DNA of 48,766 bases, taken from the NCBI GenBank assembly GCA_963751355.1, contig CAVVVS010000027.1, forward strand, positions 1-48,766, given 5' to 3'. This DNA is from CAVVVS01 sp963751355. GTDB taxonomy: Bacteria; Bacteroidota; Ignavibacteria; Ignavibacteriales; Ignavibacteriaceae. The first letter of the stretch is position 1. Each line of letters begins with the position of its first letter. Below the pieces are notes generated by a model, which searched no databases, had not been told where the DNA came from, and worked only from the letters and a program-made list of their open reading frames with translations. Both the position numbers and the translations under genes were made by a program. Of this stretch, positions 8,158 through 17,578 are shown piece after piece.

Positions 8158-9963
8158 ATGAATAATTCTAATTATCATGATTTTCATATTCCTGTTTTGG
8201 GAACCGGTTTTTCTCTTGATACACCCGTTAAAGTATCTAAGTATGGGATCTCATCTGTGGTCTCTTTGGCAGACGATACGCTCATGGAAAAATTACGAGT
8301 TAATTATTATAAAAAAGACAACTTACCTTTTTTAGCCATACACGATAAAGAAACAGATTCTAGAGCAAAACGGATTACAGCTTATTTAAATTGGATGAAC
8401 GAAATAGTAAAAGAACAATTTCAAAATTTAAAACACTCTTTATTTGAATACGGAAGTGAAATAAGTAAATACTTCGAAATGCTTCCTGATATGTCTGTAT
8501 TAAAGATGAAATATAAAGAAATGCTCGAGACTAATGATGTTAACTCAGTAATGAAATTACAAAACTGGCTGAGGGAGAATATCAAACCAGGCTCTATTGA
8601 TGTGAATATAATGACCAAGCTAGACAAGGTTAATTATGATAACAGGGGCAACCAACTTCCGGTTGAATATAACGATGCTCATGCAGCCCTGAGGGGATTT
8701 GCCAACAGCGAGCTTGAAAGTGCAGTAGTTTTCTCTGCCGGAATTAATGCGCGTTTGTTTAGTTACCTTTCAACTTTCAAAGATTTTTTCCCCAAGAGCA
8801 ACTGCACATTTAAAAAGAAGATTATTATAAAAGTGAGTGATTTCAGGTCTGCCTTAATCCAGGGAAAATTTTTAGCAAATAAAGGATTATGGGTTTCTGA
8901 ATACAGGATAGAATCAGGTTTGAATTGCGGCGGTCATGCCTTTGCAACCAATGGATATTTATTAGGTCCGATACTTGAGGAATTTACAACGAAGAAGGAT
9001 GAATTACTCGAATCCTTACGTGAACTGCTAAAAAAAGCGCTGCTGAAAAAAGGATTAACATTTGATGATTCTAAACTTGGTATTGATATAACTGTTCAAG
9101 GCGGCGTAGGTAAAGCAAGCGAACAAAATTTTCTGATCAGAAAATACGGAGTCAAATCCGTCGGCTGGGGCAGCCCGTTTCTTCTTGTTCCGGAAATTAT
9201 GAATGTCGATGACGCTACTCTACAAAAACTTTGCGAAGCCGGTGAAGATGATATATATTTAAGTAATGTTTCCCCTCTCGGGGTTCCTTTCAATAATCTT
9301 AGAACAAGTAGTAAAGAGGTTGAGAAAGCGGAGAGAATCAGGGAAGGTAAACCGGGTGCACCGTGTATTAAAAAATTCCTTGTTTCAAATAAAGAGTATT
9401 CCGAAAAACCGGCATGTACAGCATCTATTTCTTATGTAAATAAAAAGATAACGGATTTAAAAGTAGCCGGCGATAACCCCGATGAATTTCAAAAAGAATT
9501 CGACAAAACAACCGATAAAGTTTGCCTTTGTGTAGGACTTGGAGCATCTGTACTTAAAATAAATAATATCGACACTCCTAAAATCAGCAAGGCAGTTTCC
9601 GTCTGTCCGGGACCTAATCTTGCATATTTTTCGAAAGTTTCCAGCCTTAAGGAAATGGTTGAACACATATACGGAAGGATAAATCTTATAACAGATCGCA
9701 ATAGACCAAACATGTTTATAAAAGAACTGAGCCTGTATATAAATTATTTTGCAAAAAAATTAGATGAAAATTTAAATCCATTTTCAAAACAAGCAGAAGA
9801 ATTTTTGGATACATTTTATGCGAATTTGATGGACGGGATTAAATATTATAAAAATATTATTCCTGAAATATTGGAAGAAAGTGAAAAAGTAAGACAGAAA
9901 ATAAAAGAAGATTTAATCGAACTGGAGAGCATTCTTAACAAGTACTCCACCCAATATGTTTAA
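8158..9963 (+). CDS. Conserved-looking uncharacterised protein, possible TIM-barrel/Fe-S
   Basis: 601 residues, no signal peptide or membrane segment, so probably cytosolic. ATG with AGGAAAAC about 7 nt upstream. I do not recognise its function. The start (HIPVLGTGFSLDTPVKVSKYGISSVVS, residues 10-36) and the segment 308-345 (GIDITVQGGVGKASEQNFL, then YGVKSVGWGSPFLL) have the strand-glycine rhythm of an alpha/beta barrel such as nitronate monooxygenase or dihydroorotate dehydrogenase-like enzymes. Cysteines sit in conserved-looking glycine contexts: C257 (GLNCGGHAF), C403, C420, C456, C458 (VCLCVG) and C483 (VCPGPN), which could hold an iron-sulfur cluster or metal. The last 100 residues are helical and lysine/glutamate rich. 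It stands alone between nrdJ and the helicase, with promoter-sized gaps on both sides. Function is open. Confidence 0.75.
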   Translation: MNNSNYHDFHIPVLGTGFSLDTPVKVSKYGISSVVSLADDTLMEKLRVNYYKKDNLPFLAIHDKETDSRAKRITAYLNWMNEIVKEQFQNLKHSLFEYGSEISKYFEMLPDMSVLKMKYKEMLETNDVNSVMKLQNWLRENIKPGSIDVNIMTKLDKVNYDNRGNQLPVEYNDAHAALRGFANSELESAVVFSAGINARLFSYLSTFKDFFPKSNCTFKKKIIIKVSDFRSALIQGKFLANKGLWVSEYRIESGLNCGGHAFATNGYLLGPILEEFTTKKDELLESLRELLKKALLKKGLTFDDSKLGIDITVQGGVGKASEQNFLIRKYGVKSVGWGSPFLLVPEIMNVDDATLQKLCEAGEDDIYLSNVSPLGVPFNNLRTSSKEVEKAERIREGKPGAPCIKKFLVSNKEYSEKPACTASISYVNKKITDLKVAGDNPDEFQKEFDKTTDKVCLCVGLGASVLKINNIDTPKISKAVSVCPGPNLAYFSKVSSLKEMVEHIYGRINLITDRNRPNMFIKELSLYINYFAKKLDENLNPFSKQAEEFLDTFYANLMDGIKYYKNIIPEILEESEKVRQKIKEDLIELESILNKYSTQYV

Positions 9964-10170
9964 CTACTGTTTGAATAGAAGAAATCCGGCAGGCGTTATT
10001 GACAACTCTTTCGGCATATCATTTATTTTTTGACTGTTTGTTTAATATGAATCAAGATTGAAATTATTCGTCGATAGTTCTGAGATATATTCTGTCGATG
10101 ATGAGCCGGGAGAAAATATAAATAAGATATTTGAACAAAATGAAATATTTTACAAGATTTAGGATAAAAA

Positions 10171-11889
10171 ATGTTAACATTTAAGGAAATAGGTGTAGAA
10201 GATGAGATACTACGTGCTATTGAGGAATCTGGATTTGAAAAACCGATGCCGATTCAGGAAAAAGTAATTCCCCATTTAATGCAGGAGAATCGTCCCGATA
10301 TACTGGCTCTTGCGCAAACCGGCACCGGGAAAACAGCAGCATTTGGGATTCCCCTTATTCAAAAAACAGACACGACTTTAAAGCATATTCAACACTTAAT
10401 ACTCTCACCTACAAGGGAATTGTGCCTGCAAATTACAAATGATTTAACCGGCTTTTCTAAGTATAAAAATAATATAAAAATTACCGCGGTGTTCGGCGGT
10501 GCAAGTATTGAACTTCAAATTAGAGCAATCAAAAAAGGTACTCAAATCGTGTCCGCGACTCCGGGTCGTTTGCTGGATTTAATTGACAGAGGAGTAGTTG
10601 ATTTATCCTTGGTAAAAACAGTGGTATTGGATGAAGCCGATGAAATGCTGAATATGGGTTTCAGAGAAGAGCTTAAATTAATATTGGATAAGACTCCGAA
10701 AGATAAAAACACGCTGCTTTTTTCGGCAACAATGCCTAAAGAACTTCTTTCAATAACGAAAAAATACATGAAAGATGCAGTTGAGATAACGATCGGAAAA
10801 CGTAATTCCGGCGCCGAAAATATCGAACACACCTGCTATATGGTACATGAAAGGGACAGGTATTTAGCTTTGAAGCGAATTGCTGATTTCTATCCGGACA
10901 TCTACGGAATAATATTCTGCCGCACTCGAAGAGAAACCCAGGATATTGCAGATAAGCTTATAGAAGACGGTTATAATGCTGATGCTATACATGGAGATTT
11001 ATCCCAGATTCAAAGAGATACCGTGATGAATAAATTCCGAGTTAAAAATATTCAATTGCTTGTAGCTACGGATGTAGCGGCACGAGGATTAGATGTGGAT
11101 AACTTAACTCATATTATTAATTATAATCTTCCAGATGAACTTTCGCTGTATACGCACCGCAGCGGCAGAACCGGACGTGCGGGCAGATACGGAACTTCAA
11201 TCATAATTTCCAATCTAAAGGAAAAGTATAAACTGCAGCAGATTGAAAAACAAATTAATAAAAAAATTAAACATCTCCCTGTTCCGCTTGGAAAAGAAAT
11301 TTGCAAAAAGCAACTTTTCCATCTTATTGATAAAATGGAAAATGTGGAAGTGAATAATGAAGAGATAGAATCATTCATGCCGGAGATTTATAAAAAACTT
11401 GAATGGCTTGAGCGGGAAGAGCTAATAAAAAAATTCGTTTCCTTAGAATTCAACAGGTTCCTCGATTATTATAAAAACTCTGCCGATTTAAATCATCCTT
11501 CTGACGGTAAAGCCTTCGGTAAAGGAAGTTCAAAATCTTCCGGTTTTACCCGCTTTTTTATAAATCTCGGACGAACAGATAATCTTAAACCGGCGACTCT
11601 TATTGGAATGATAAACGATTACACCAACATAAGCAATATTGAGATAGGACATATCGAGATACTAAATAATTTTTCATTCTTTGAAATCGATAGCGGTTAT
11701 GCCGATACTATTCTTCAATCATTTGTAAATAAAAAATTCAAGAAAAGGCCAGTTGCAGTAGAGATTGCCGGACAAAAACGCGGCAATAATAGTAAACGAA
11801 ATAGAAAAAAGAAGGGTAAGCCGGCGCAAAATAAAAGATTTGTGAAATCGGGTTTAAAAAAGAAAAATTCTAAAATTAGTAAGAAGTAA
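10171..11889 (+). CDS. deaD: DEAD-box ATP-dependent RNA helicase with DbpA-like C-terminal domain
   Basis: 572 residues. Helicase motifs in order: Q motif (FEKPMPIQ), I AQTGTGKT (48-55), Ia PTREL (80-84), II DEAD (154-157), III SAT (185-187), IV/V ending in ATDVAARGLD, and VI HRSGRTGR (329-336). After the core, about residues 440-545 resemble the RRM-like DbpA RNA-binding domain (GFTRFFINLGRTDNLKP), followed by a highly basic tail (KRNRKKKGK...). This layout matches DeaD/CsdA, which unwinds RNA in ribosome assembly, translation and mRNA decay, especially in the cold. Single gene with its own upstream gap of 207 nt; ATG preceded by AGGA. The family is certain; the deaD label is by layout. Confidence 0.93.
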   Translation: MLTFKEIGVEDEILRAIEESGFEKPMPIQEKVIPHLMQENRPDILALAQTGTGKTAAFGIPLIQKTDTTLKHIQHLILSPTRELCLQITNDLTGFSKYKNNIKITAVFGGASIELQIRAIKKGTQIVSATPGRLLDLIDRGVVDLSLVKTVVLDEADEMLNMGFREELKLILDKTPKDKNTLLFSATMPKELLSITKKYMKDAVEITIGKRNSGAENIEHTCYMVHERDRYLALKRIADFYPDIYGIIFCRTRRETQDIADKLIEDGYNADAIHGDLSQIQRDTVMNKFRVKNIQLLVATDVAARGLDVDNLTHIINYNLPDELSLYTHRSGRTGRAGRYGTSIIISNLKEKYKLQQIEKQINKKIKHLPVPLGKEICKKQLFHLIDKMENVEVNNEEIESFMPEIYKKLEWLEREELIKKFVSLEFNRFLDYYKNSADLNHPSDGKAFGKGSSKSSGFTRFFINLGRTDNLKPATLIGMINDYTNISNIEIGHIEILNNFSFFEIDSGYADTILQSFVNKKFKKRPVAVEIAGQKRGNNSKRNRKKKGKPAQNKRFVKSGLKKKNSKISKK

Positions 11890-11936
11890 ATAACACTAAA
11901 TGATGCCGTCAAAAATTAGTGAATAGAATTTATCAC

Positions 11937-12019
11937 TTAAGGAAGCTGCCTTAAAAGTTTCATACGGGAATTGCCGTCCCATTGAGAACCCGGAATCTCA
12001 ATGTCAACTTGTAAGTTGA
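11937..12019. repeat. Cluster of four adjacent hairpins between convergent genes
   Basis: Four consecutive inverted repeats: TTAAGG-6-CCTTAA (11937-11954), ACGG-6-CCGT (11964-11977), ATTGAGA-8-TCTCAAT (11981-12002) and TCAACTT-2-AAGTTGA (12004-12019), the last followed by A-rich sequence. The region lies between the helicase stop and the RND gene stop, so part may serve as a bidirectional terminator; the array could also be a REP-like element or a structured RNA. Nothing else coding is seen in 11890-12106. Confidence 0.5.
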
Positions 12020-12106
12020 AAAAATAACAAGTTATCAATTGAGAAAAACAGCGCAAATTTAAAGATATTGGAAATACAATTATCTTAAAATAATATTTAC
12101 TTCACC

Positions 12107-15100
12107 TCACTTTTCAATCATCCTCAAAATAGTGGGCAGCACAATCAGCAGAAGCGGCAAAGCAATCACAAATCCTCCTATGATAGCTATTGCTAACGGC
12201 TGATGCATTTGCGCTCCGGTTCCTATGCCGAGAGCAAGCGGAAACAATGCAATTATGGCACCAAAAGCCGTCATAAGTGTAGGACGCAGCCTAAGTGAAA
12301 TAGAATCAACAATCGAGTTATCTTTATTAACTATGCTTTTCTTAGAATTCAAATATTGAAGATAAATAAAGATGGAGTTTTCACCGATGATTCCGACTAT
12401 CATAATAATGCCTGTATAACTTCCTACATTAAGAGGCGTACCGGTAATAAAAAGAGCCAGGAAACTTCCGGCAATTCCCAGAATAGCAATAAAAATAATT
12501 GCGGCGGAAATCCTTATTTTTCTGAAAAGGAATAGAGAAACGGTGAATACCAGCATTATTGCCAAAATTAGAATAGTCATTAAATCACCAAAAGCCTTCT
12601 GCTGTTGTTCATAAGCGCCTCCGTAAACTATCTCGTAACCGGGCGGCAGTTTAATTGCTTTCCCTATTTTCTTTTGAATGGCTGCTACGGTACTTCCCAA
12701 ATCCCGGTTATCAAGTCTGGCAACTACATCATACATTTGTTTGAGATTTTCCCTATCAATTTCAGCCACACCTTTAATGATTTTTATATTAGCAAATTCA
12801 CTTATAGGTTTTACAGATCCGTCGTTAAGAAAAATAAAGCTATTCTTTATATCGTCAAACGAGTTTATCAGCTTTCCGTTAAACATTCTAATATTAATAA
12901 GCTGATTTTGACCCAAAACATTACCTACTACCGTACCGTTAATATCAGAATTAATTTGATATTGCAAATGACTTGGGGTTAATCCGTATTGAGCAAGAAC
13001 TCCGTTTTTCGGCTGGAAGATGATGTTTGGACCGGCAATGGTTATCCCGTTAAAAACATCCGCGGTTCCTCTGGTATTACCTACGATATCAGCAATCTTA
13101 TTGGCAATCTCCTGTAATTTAGTTTGATCATCCCCATAAACTTTTATTGATATCGGCTGTTTTGTACTGATCAAATCGCCTAGCATATCTTCAATAATTT
13201 GCCCGAAATCAACTTGTAAAGCAGGTAATTTTGCTTCTATCCTGGTTCTAATTTTATTTGCCACTTCATCCGTGGACAGTTTTCTATTTTTTTTGAGCTG
13301 TATCGTATAATCGCCCGTATTAGGTTCCGTAATAAAGAATCCATTCTGGGTTCCTATCTCGCGGGAAAATGACTGAACTTCAGGTGTTGTTTGTAAAATA
13401 TGATCGACTACATTTAACATCCTGTCGGTTCCTTCCAGCGAAGTTCCAGGCGGGCTTACAAAGTCCAAAACAATAGATCCTTCATCCATTTGGGGTAAAA
13501 ACCCGGATGGCAATTTAGGAATTATGAAGTATGAAAATGCGAATAAAAGAATTATAAAAATTATGGAAATAGCCGGTCGGTAAATAAAAAAGTAAACCCA
13601 CTTCCTCTTTTTAATCTCTTTATGTTTATGAATAGAAGAACCTTCTCTCGAAAAAAGCAGATAAATGACAGGCAAACCAATCCATGTAACAAAAAATGAA
13701 CATACCAGGGTAATTATCATCGCATTTGTCAACACCTTAAAATAAGCGCCTGCTACTCCTCCCATCAAAAAGAACGGAAGAAATATTACAATGGTACTCA
13801 ATGATGAGCCTATCATTGCAGGGATTAAATATTTAATGGCTTTTATTACCAGGGTATTGCTTGTTTCGTCAGGGTTCTCTTCGTGAGTACGGTGAATTTG
13901 CTCAACAATAACTATTGCATCGTCGATAATTAATCCTATCGACGCTGCTATGGCACCTATTGTCATAATATTAATTGTATAACCGATACTAAACAATACA
14001 ATAAATGTTAAACATAAGGTTACAGGGATTGTCACCAGTATAACAGAACTTGCCTTGAATGATTTAAGAAATAAAATTGTTATTAATATCGCTAATAAAA
14101 GACCAACCCACACGACGTCCCTTATGCTTCCGATTGCATCCGAAACAAATTGAGCCTGATTATAATAGGGACGAAGGACGACACCTTTGGGTAATATTTT
14201 TTGAAGCTTAGGCAGTTCTTTTTCAATCCTATTTTCAACATTGATTAAATTTGCTTTAGGCTGTTTTAAAATATGAATTATCGGGGCAATCTTTCCGTTA
14301 GCTTTTATTTTAACATAACTTCTCTCCGAACCTATTTCAACTTTTGAAATGTCTTTCAATCTGATGACTCTTTGCGGGGTATTAAGAATAACCAGGTTTC
14401 GTAGTTCTTCTTTACTATTTTGAGTAGCTTCAGTGAGTGTTAAATAAAGTCTGTCGTAATTATCTAAATATCCTGTCGATGATATAAAATTTGATTGCGA
14501 TATTTTATCTGCAACCGTTTGAGGAGTTATTTTTAAGTTAGTAAGTTTAGCCGGATTTAAAATAATATGATACTCTTGTACTTTTCCACCACCGACCCCT
14601 ACTTCTGAGATACCCTGTATCCTTGATAAAAATGGTTTAACAGTGTATACGGCGATATTTCTTAAGTCTATCTGACTGTAACCTTTACCGGAAATTGAAA
14701 AGCCCATAATAGGAAAAATTGAAGGATTCATTCTTTCAATAGAGATGTTTATTCCGGAAGGTAAATCTTGTTTTATCTCATTAATCCGTGCTTCTATTCG
14801 TTGTTTATCTAAATTTATATCGGAGTTCCAATCGAAGAATGCAGAAATCTCACAGCTTCCCCTGCTTGTAGCACTCCTTATCAAGTTAAGACCCTGTACC
14901 CTCTTAATGGCATTTTCCAAAGGCACGGTTACGGTTACGGTCATTTTATCAACCGGCTGTTCACCGTTATCCGCTATTATCTTTATTTTAGGAAATGTAA
15001 TATTCGGAAATAAGCTCGATTGTATATGCAAGAATGAGTAAATTCCGCCAAATAAAATTATAATTAATATTACGGCAATCGGACTTTTGTATTTAACGTA

Positions 15101-15112
15101 GAAGTTATTCAT
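12107..15112 (-). CDS. RND multidrug efflux transporter (inner-membrane pump)
   Basis: 1001-residue RND pump, the proton-driven inner-membrane part of a tripartite exporter. One hydrophobic helix at the N-terminus, two large periplasmic loops (about 35-325 and 545-830), and two groups of transmembrane helices. The proton-relay motif in TM4, GLIIDDAIVIVE (D397, D398), has the double aspartate of the hydrophobe/amphiphile (AcrB/MdtB-like) class rather than the CzcA/CusA metal class. The family is usually 1000-1060 residues, so this is a full but compact pump. Its ATG overlaps the adaptor stop by 4 nt (ATGA), giving translational coupling. It is last in a TolC-adaptor-pump operon. Substrate not predictable from sequence. 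Confidence 0.94.
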   Translation of the reverse strand: MNNFYVKYKSPIAVILIIILFGGIYSFLHIQSSLFPNITFPKIKIIADNGEQPVDKMTVTVTVPLENAIKRVQGLNLIRSATSRGSCEISAFFDWNSDINLDKQRIEARINEIKQDLPSGINISIERMNPSIFPIMGFSISGKGYSQIDLRNIAVYTVKPFLSRIQGISEVGVGGGKVQEYHIILNPAKLTNLKITPQTVADKISQSNFISSTGYLDNYDRLYLTLTEATQNSKEELRNLVILNTPQRVIRLKDISKVEIGSERSYVKIKANGKIAPIIHILKQPKANLINVENRIEKELPKLQKILPKGVVLRPYYNQAQFVSDAIGSIRDVVWVGLLLAILITILFLKSFKASSVILVTIPVTLCLTFIVLFSIGYTINIMTIGAIAASIGLIIDDAIVIVEQIHRTHEENPDETSNTLVIKAIKYLIPAMIGSSLSTIVIFLPFFLMGGVAGAYFKVLTNAMIITLVCSFFVTWIGLPVIYLLFSREGSSIHKHKEIKKRKWVYFFIYRPAISIIFIILLFAFSYFIIPKLPSGFLPQMDEGSIVLDFVSPPGTSLEGTDRMLNVVDHILQTTPEVQSFSREIGTQNGFFITEPNTGDYTIQLKKNRKLSTDEVANKIRTRIEAKLPALQVDFGQIIEDMLGDLISTKQPISIKVYGDDQTKLQEIANKIADIVGNTRGTADVFNGITIAGPNIIFQPKNGVLAQYGLTPSHLQYQINSDINGTVVGNVLGQNQLINIRMFNGKLINSFDDIKNSFIFLNDGSVKPISEFANIKIIKGVAEIDRENLKQMYDVVARLDNRDLGSTVAAIQKKIGKAIKLPPGYEIVYGGAYEQQQKAFGDLMTILILAIMLVFTVSLFLFRKIRISAAIIFIAILGIAGSFLALFITGTPLNVGSYTGIIMIVGIIGENSIFIYLQYLNSKKSIVNKDNSIVDSISLRLRPTLMTAFGAIIALFPLALGIGTGAQMHQPLAIAIIGGFVIALPLLLIVLPTILRMIEK

Positions 15113-16044
15113 TTGACGATCTCAACTTTTGCCGTATCCGGTAAGCCGTACGCCCCGGTCAAAATTATTCTTTCTTTATTGTTAAGTTTAGGGCTTAAAA
15201 CCTGAACGACGCTATCGTTTTCAATTCCTTTATCAATATTCACTCTGATTGCAGTGGAATCGTTTAACAATTTCATTATCCAGAAAGAATCTTCGGTAAC
15301 ATTTGTGATAACCGAAGACTTGGGTAGCACCATTGTGTTTTTATATTCTTTATAAGGGATTTTAACTATAAGGTTTAAATTTTCGGGGATACTCTGATAA
15401 TGAATTAACCTTATAAAATAAATCTGTGTCTGAGTTACTCGATCGACGGTTGGTACCGATTTTTCAATGATGCCGGGAATCGTGACTTCATCGGGAAGAG
15501 TAATTTCGCATTTATTTCCTATTTTAACTTTTAAAACATCTTCGTACGGAACATTGAGTTTAATGCGTAATGAAGAAGGATTGGAAACAATTGCAATTTG
15601 CTCTCCAACAGTTACAAAATCTCCAGTGTGAAAATCTAATTCAGTCATAATTCCCGCGGAAATAGCTCTAATATAAACCGAGCCCTGGAAAAGCTGGTTG
15701 CCTAATTTTAATCTCAAGGTATCGCTTGCTGCAGCTTCCTGTGTTTTAATTTGAAATAGGATATCACCCGGTTTTACTTTATCCCCGATATTTTTATAAA
15801 CTTTTTCTATAAATCCCGGGAATGTTGATCTTATTATTTCTTTATTTAGAAAAATTGTATTTCCGTTTAGCTTTAAATAAGCATTCATATTCATAGCAGT
15901 GGGATGTGTAATAGTAACAGGTGTTCCGGTGTTTATCTCGGATGTATTATTTTTCTCGGAGCCGCATGAAATTATTAGCAGCGGGATAAGAATAATGATA
16001 ATTACAAAAGATGTTATTTTTAAAATTTTTCTACATGGTTTCAT
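15109..16044 (-). CDS. RND efflux periplasmic adaptor subunit, lipoprotein (HlyD/AcrA type)
   Basis: 311 residues. N-terminal hydrophobic segment ending in a lipobox (LLIISCGS), so it should be a lipoprotein anchored in the inner membrane. Then the biotinyl-lipoyl-like half (STFPGFIEKVYKNIGDKVKPGDILFQI), a very short hairpin, the second lipoyl half (GIMTELDFHTGDFVTVGEQIAIV), and a beta-barrel/membrane-proximal part ending near GAYGLPDTAKVEIVK. It links the pump to the outer-membrane channel. It is shorter than AcrA (about 370-400), mainly because the coiled-coil hairpin is nearly absent. The start lies 1 nt after the TolC-family stop and the stop overlaps the pump start. Confidence 0.9.
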   Translation of the reverse strand: MKPCRKILKITSFVIIIILIPLLIISCGSEKNNTSEINTGTPVTITHPTAMNMNAYLKLNGNTIFLNKEIIRSTFPGFIEKVYKNIGDKVKPGDILFQIKTQEAAASDTLRLKLGNQLFQGSVYIRAISAGIMTELDFHTGDFVTVGEQIAIVSNPSSLRIKLNVPYEDVLKVKIGNKCEITLPDEVTIPGIIEKSVPTVDRVTQTQIYFIRLIHYQSIPENLNLIVKIPYKEYKNTMVLPKSSVITNVTEDSFWIMKLLNDSTAIRVNIDKGIENDSVVQVLSPKLNNKERIILTGAYGLPDTAKVEIVK

Positions 16045-16045
16045 T

Positions 16046-17311
16046 CTACCAATTCCAATAGTTATAATTGCTTATTTCAGTTTGATAATTTATTTCCGTA
16101 GTAATTTTACTTTTTTGAATATCAATATAATTTTTGAGTAAGGTTAAATATTCGATCACCGATAAGTTCCCTTGCTGTAATTGTTTCCCTGAGAGTTTCA
16201 GCAGATTATCATAATCTGAAATCTGTCCGTTTAGTTCAGCAAGGTTTTTATTTAATGATTTAATTTTATCTTCGGCATTTTTTCTCTGAACGGAAATATT
16301 TCCGGCTAAATAACTCTTATTTTCCGAATATGTTTTTTCGGCTATAATACTTTGCTGCCTTGTAATTTCTTTTTGGTTTCCGTCGAAAATCGGTAAAGAA
16401 AAGTTTAAGCCGGCACTAAATCCAAATTTTCTCTGAATATTATCCAGCTCAACGGCGTTTAAGCCTGCGTTAAAGAAAAGTTTTAACTGCGGTTGATATT
16501 TAGTTTCAAATATTTTTTGTTGACCTGCAGTATTCAAGCTATCGAGATAATACTGCTGTAAAAATTTCGATCCGGCAGTTTCCTGATTTAATTGCAAGTT
16601 TAGGGTATCAATCATCGCGGTTTGTGTATCCTTTATTCCGCATAACGCATAAAGTTGGAATAATCCGCTTTTATAATTTTGCCAGGTTTGATTCAGGGTG
16701 ATCATTTCTGTTTTCTGTTGTATCTTTAGTAATAAATAGTCTTGGGCTTTAGCAATACCGTTAGCAACCAAATCACCGGTAACGGCTACCTGCTCTTTTA
16801 AATTATCTTCAATTTTCTCCGACAATTTATATAGCATCAAGTATTGTAACGTATTAAGATATTGATCGGTTATTTGTTTTTGTAAACTGTGTTTTTCCTC
16901 TGTAATATTGTTTTGATATGTCTTGTTAAGTACCATCCTTTGGTTTTTCAAAGCATCGAGTAATCCTCCGTTCAATATATTTTTATCTACATTTATCTGT
17001 GCGGAATACAAACCGCCGTTTGTAATTCCGGCATCATAGCCGATAGCTTTGGGTACAGGATTGGTGGATAATAACTTACCGTTATTATTAAAATAAGGAG
17101 CAAATAAATAATCACCGGTTAAATATACCTGAAATGCCGAATTTTGCGCATTGTCCAGCCGGTTTTGAAGCTCATTGATAGACATTAAATTGTTGTAATT
17201 TTTAATGACAGGAGAATTATTTAAAGCGGCTTTAACAAAATAATTTAAATTGTATTGACCGTAAGTAAGACTAAACGTGCATATAATAATAAATATAATT
17301 TTACGAAACAT
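16046..17311 (-). CDS. TolC-family outer membrane efflux protein
   Basis: About 421 residues: signal peptide (MFRKIIFIIICTFSLTYGQ), then two long helical halves typical of outer-membrane efflux channels, ending in a helical LNKNLAELNGQISDYDNLL repeat that mirrors an earlier KIEDNLKEQVAVTGDLV segment. It forms the outer-membrane exit duct of the RND system encoded downstream. ATG 17311 is preferred because AGGTG lies 4 nt upstream; a GTG at 17317 is in frame. First gene of the efflux operon; a perfect palindrome lies about 180 nt before its start. Confidence 0.88.
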   Translation of the reverse strand: MFRKIIFIIICTFSLTYGQYNLNYFVKAALNNSPVIKNYNNLMSINELQNRLDNAQNSAFQVYLTGDYLFAPYFNNNGKLLSTNPVPKAIGYDAGITNGGLYSAQINVDKNILNGGLLDALKNQRMVLNKTYQNNITEEKHSLQKQITDQYLNTLQYLMLYKLSEKIEDNLKEQVAVTGDLVANGIAKAQDYLLLKIQQKTEMITLNQTWQNYKSGLFQLYALCGIKDTQTAMIDTLNLQLNQETAGSKFLQQYYLDSLNTAGQQKIFETKYQPQLKLFFNAGLNAVELDNIQRKFGFSAGLNFSLPIFDGNQKEITRQQSIIAEKTYSENKSYLAGNISVQRKNAEDKIKSLNKNLAELNGQISDYDNLLKLSGKQLQQGNLSVIEYLTLLKNYIDIQKSKITTEINYQTEISNYNYWNW

Positions 17312-17488
17312 TTTCACCTATATTATTTACAAAATTTTGGGCTATATACAAATTGACAATCCATGGAATATTTTCAGTATTTAGTAATAATGAAAAACTA
17401 AGCATTTATCATAAGTAATTTAAATATTAAGTACCATAAAAAATGAGCTTGTCACCACACACCATAAAAAGTTTATTACAAGATCGCC

Positions 17489-17508
17489 TAATATTTCATG
17501 AAATATTA
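17489..17508. promoter_or_regulatory. Perfect 20-bp palindrome upstream of the efflux operon
   Basis: TAATATTTCATGAAATATTA is fully self-complementary with no spacer. It lies 178 nt before the TolC-gene ATG and 71 nt after the preceding gene's stop. There is no T-run after it, so it looks more like a dimeric repressor operator (TetR/MarR/GntR style) than a terminator. The rest of the gap 17312-17578 is AT-rich and empty. Confidence 0.5.
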
Positions 17509-17578
17509 AACTCATATTATAGCAGTTCTTAATAAGATGTAGATTAACAAAACAACCCAAAATACTTATAAAATATAT

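Noticed and set aside
12107..17311. Heavy-metal (Cus/Czc) efflux system next to a CusRS-like pair
   Set aside because: The pump has the double-aspartate TM4 motif of the drug/amphiphile class, and the adaptor shows no metal-binding tail.
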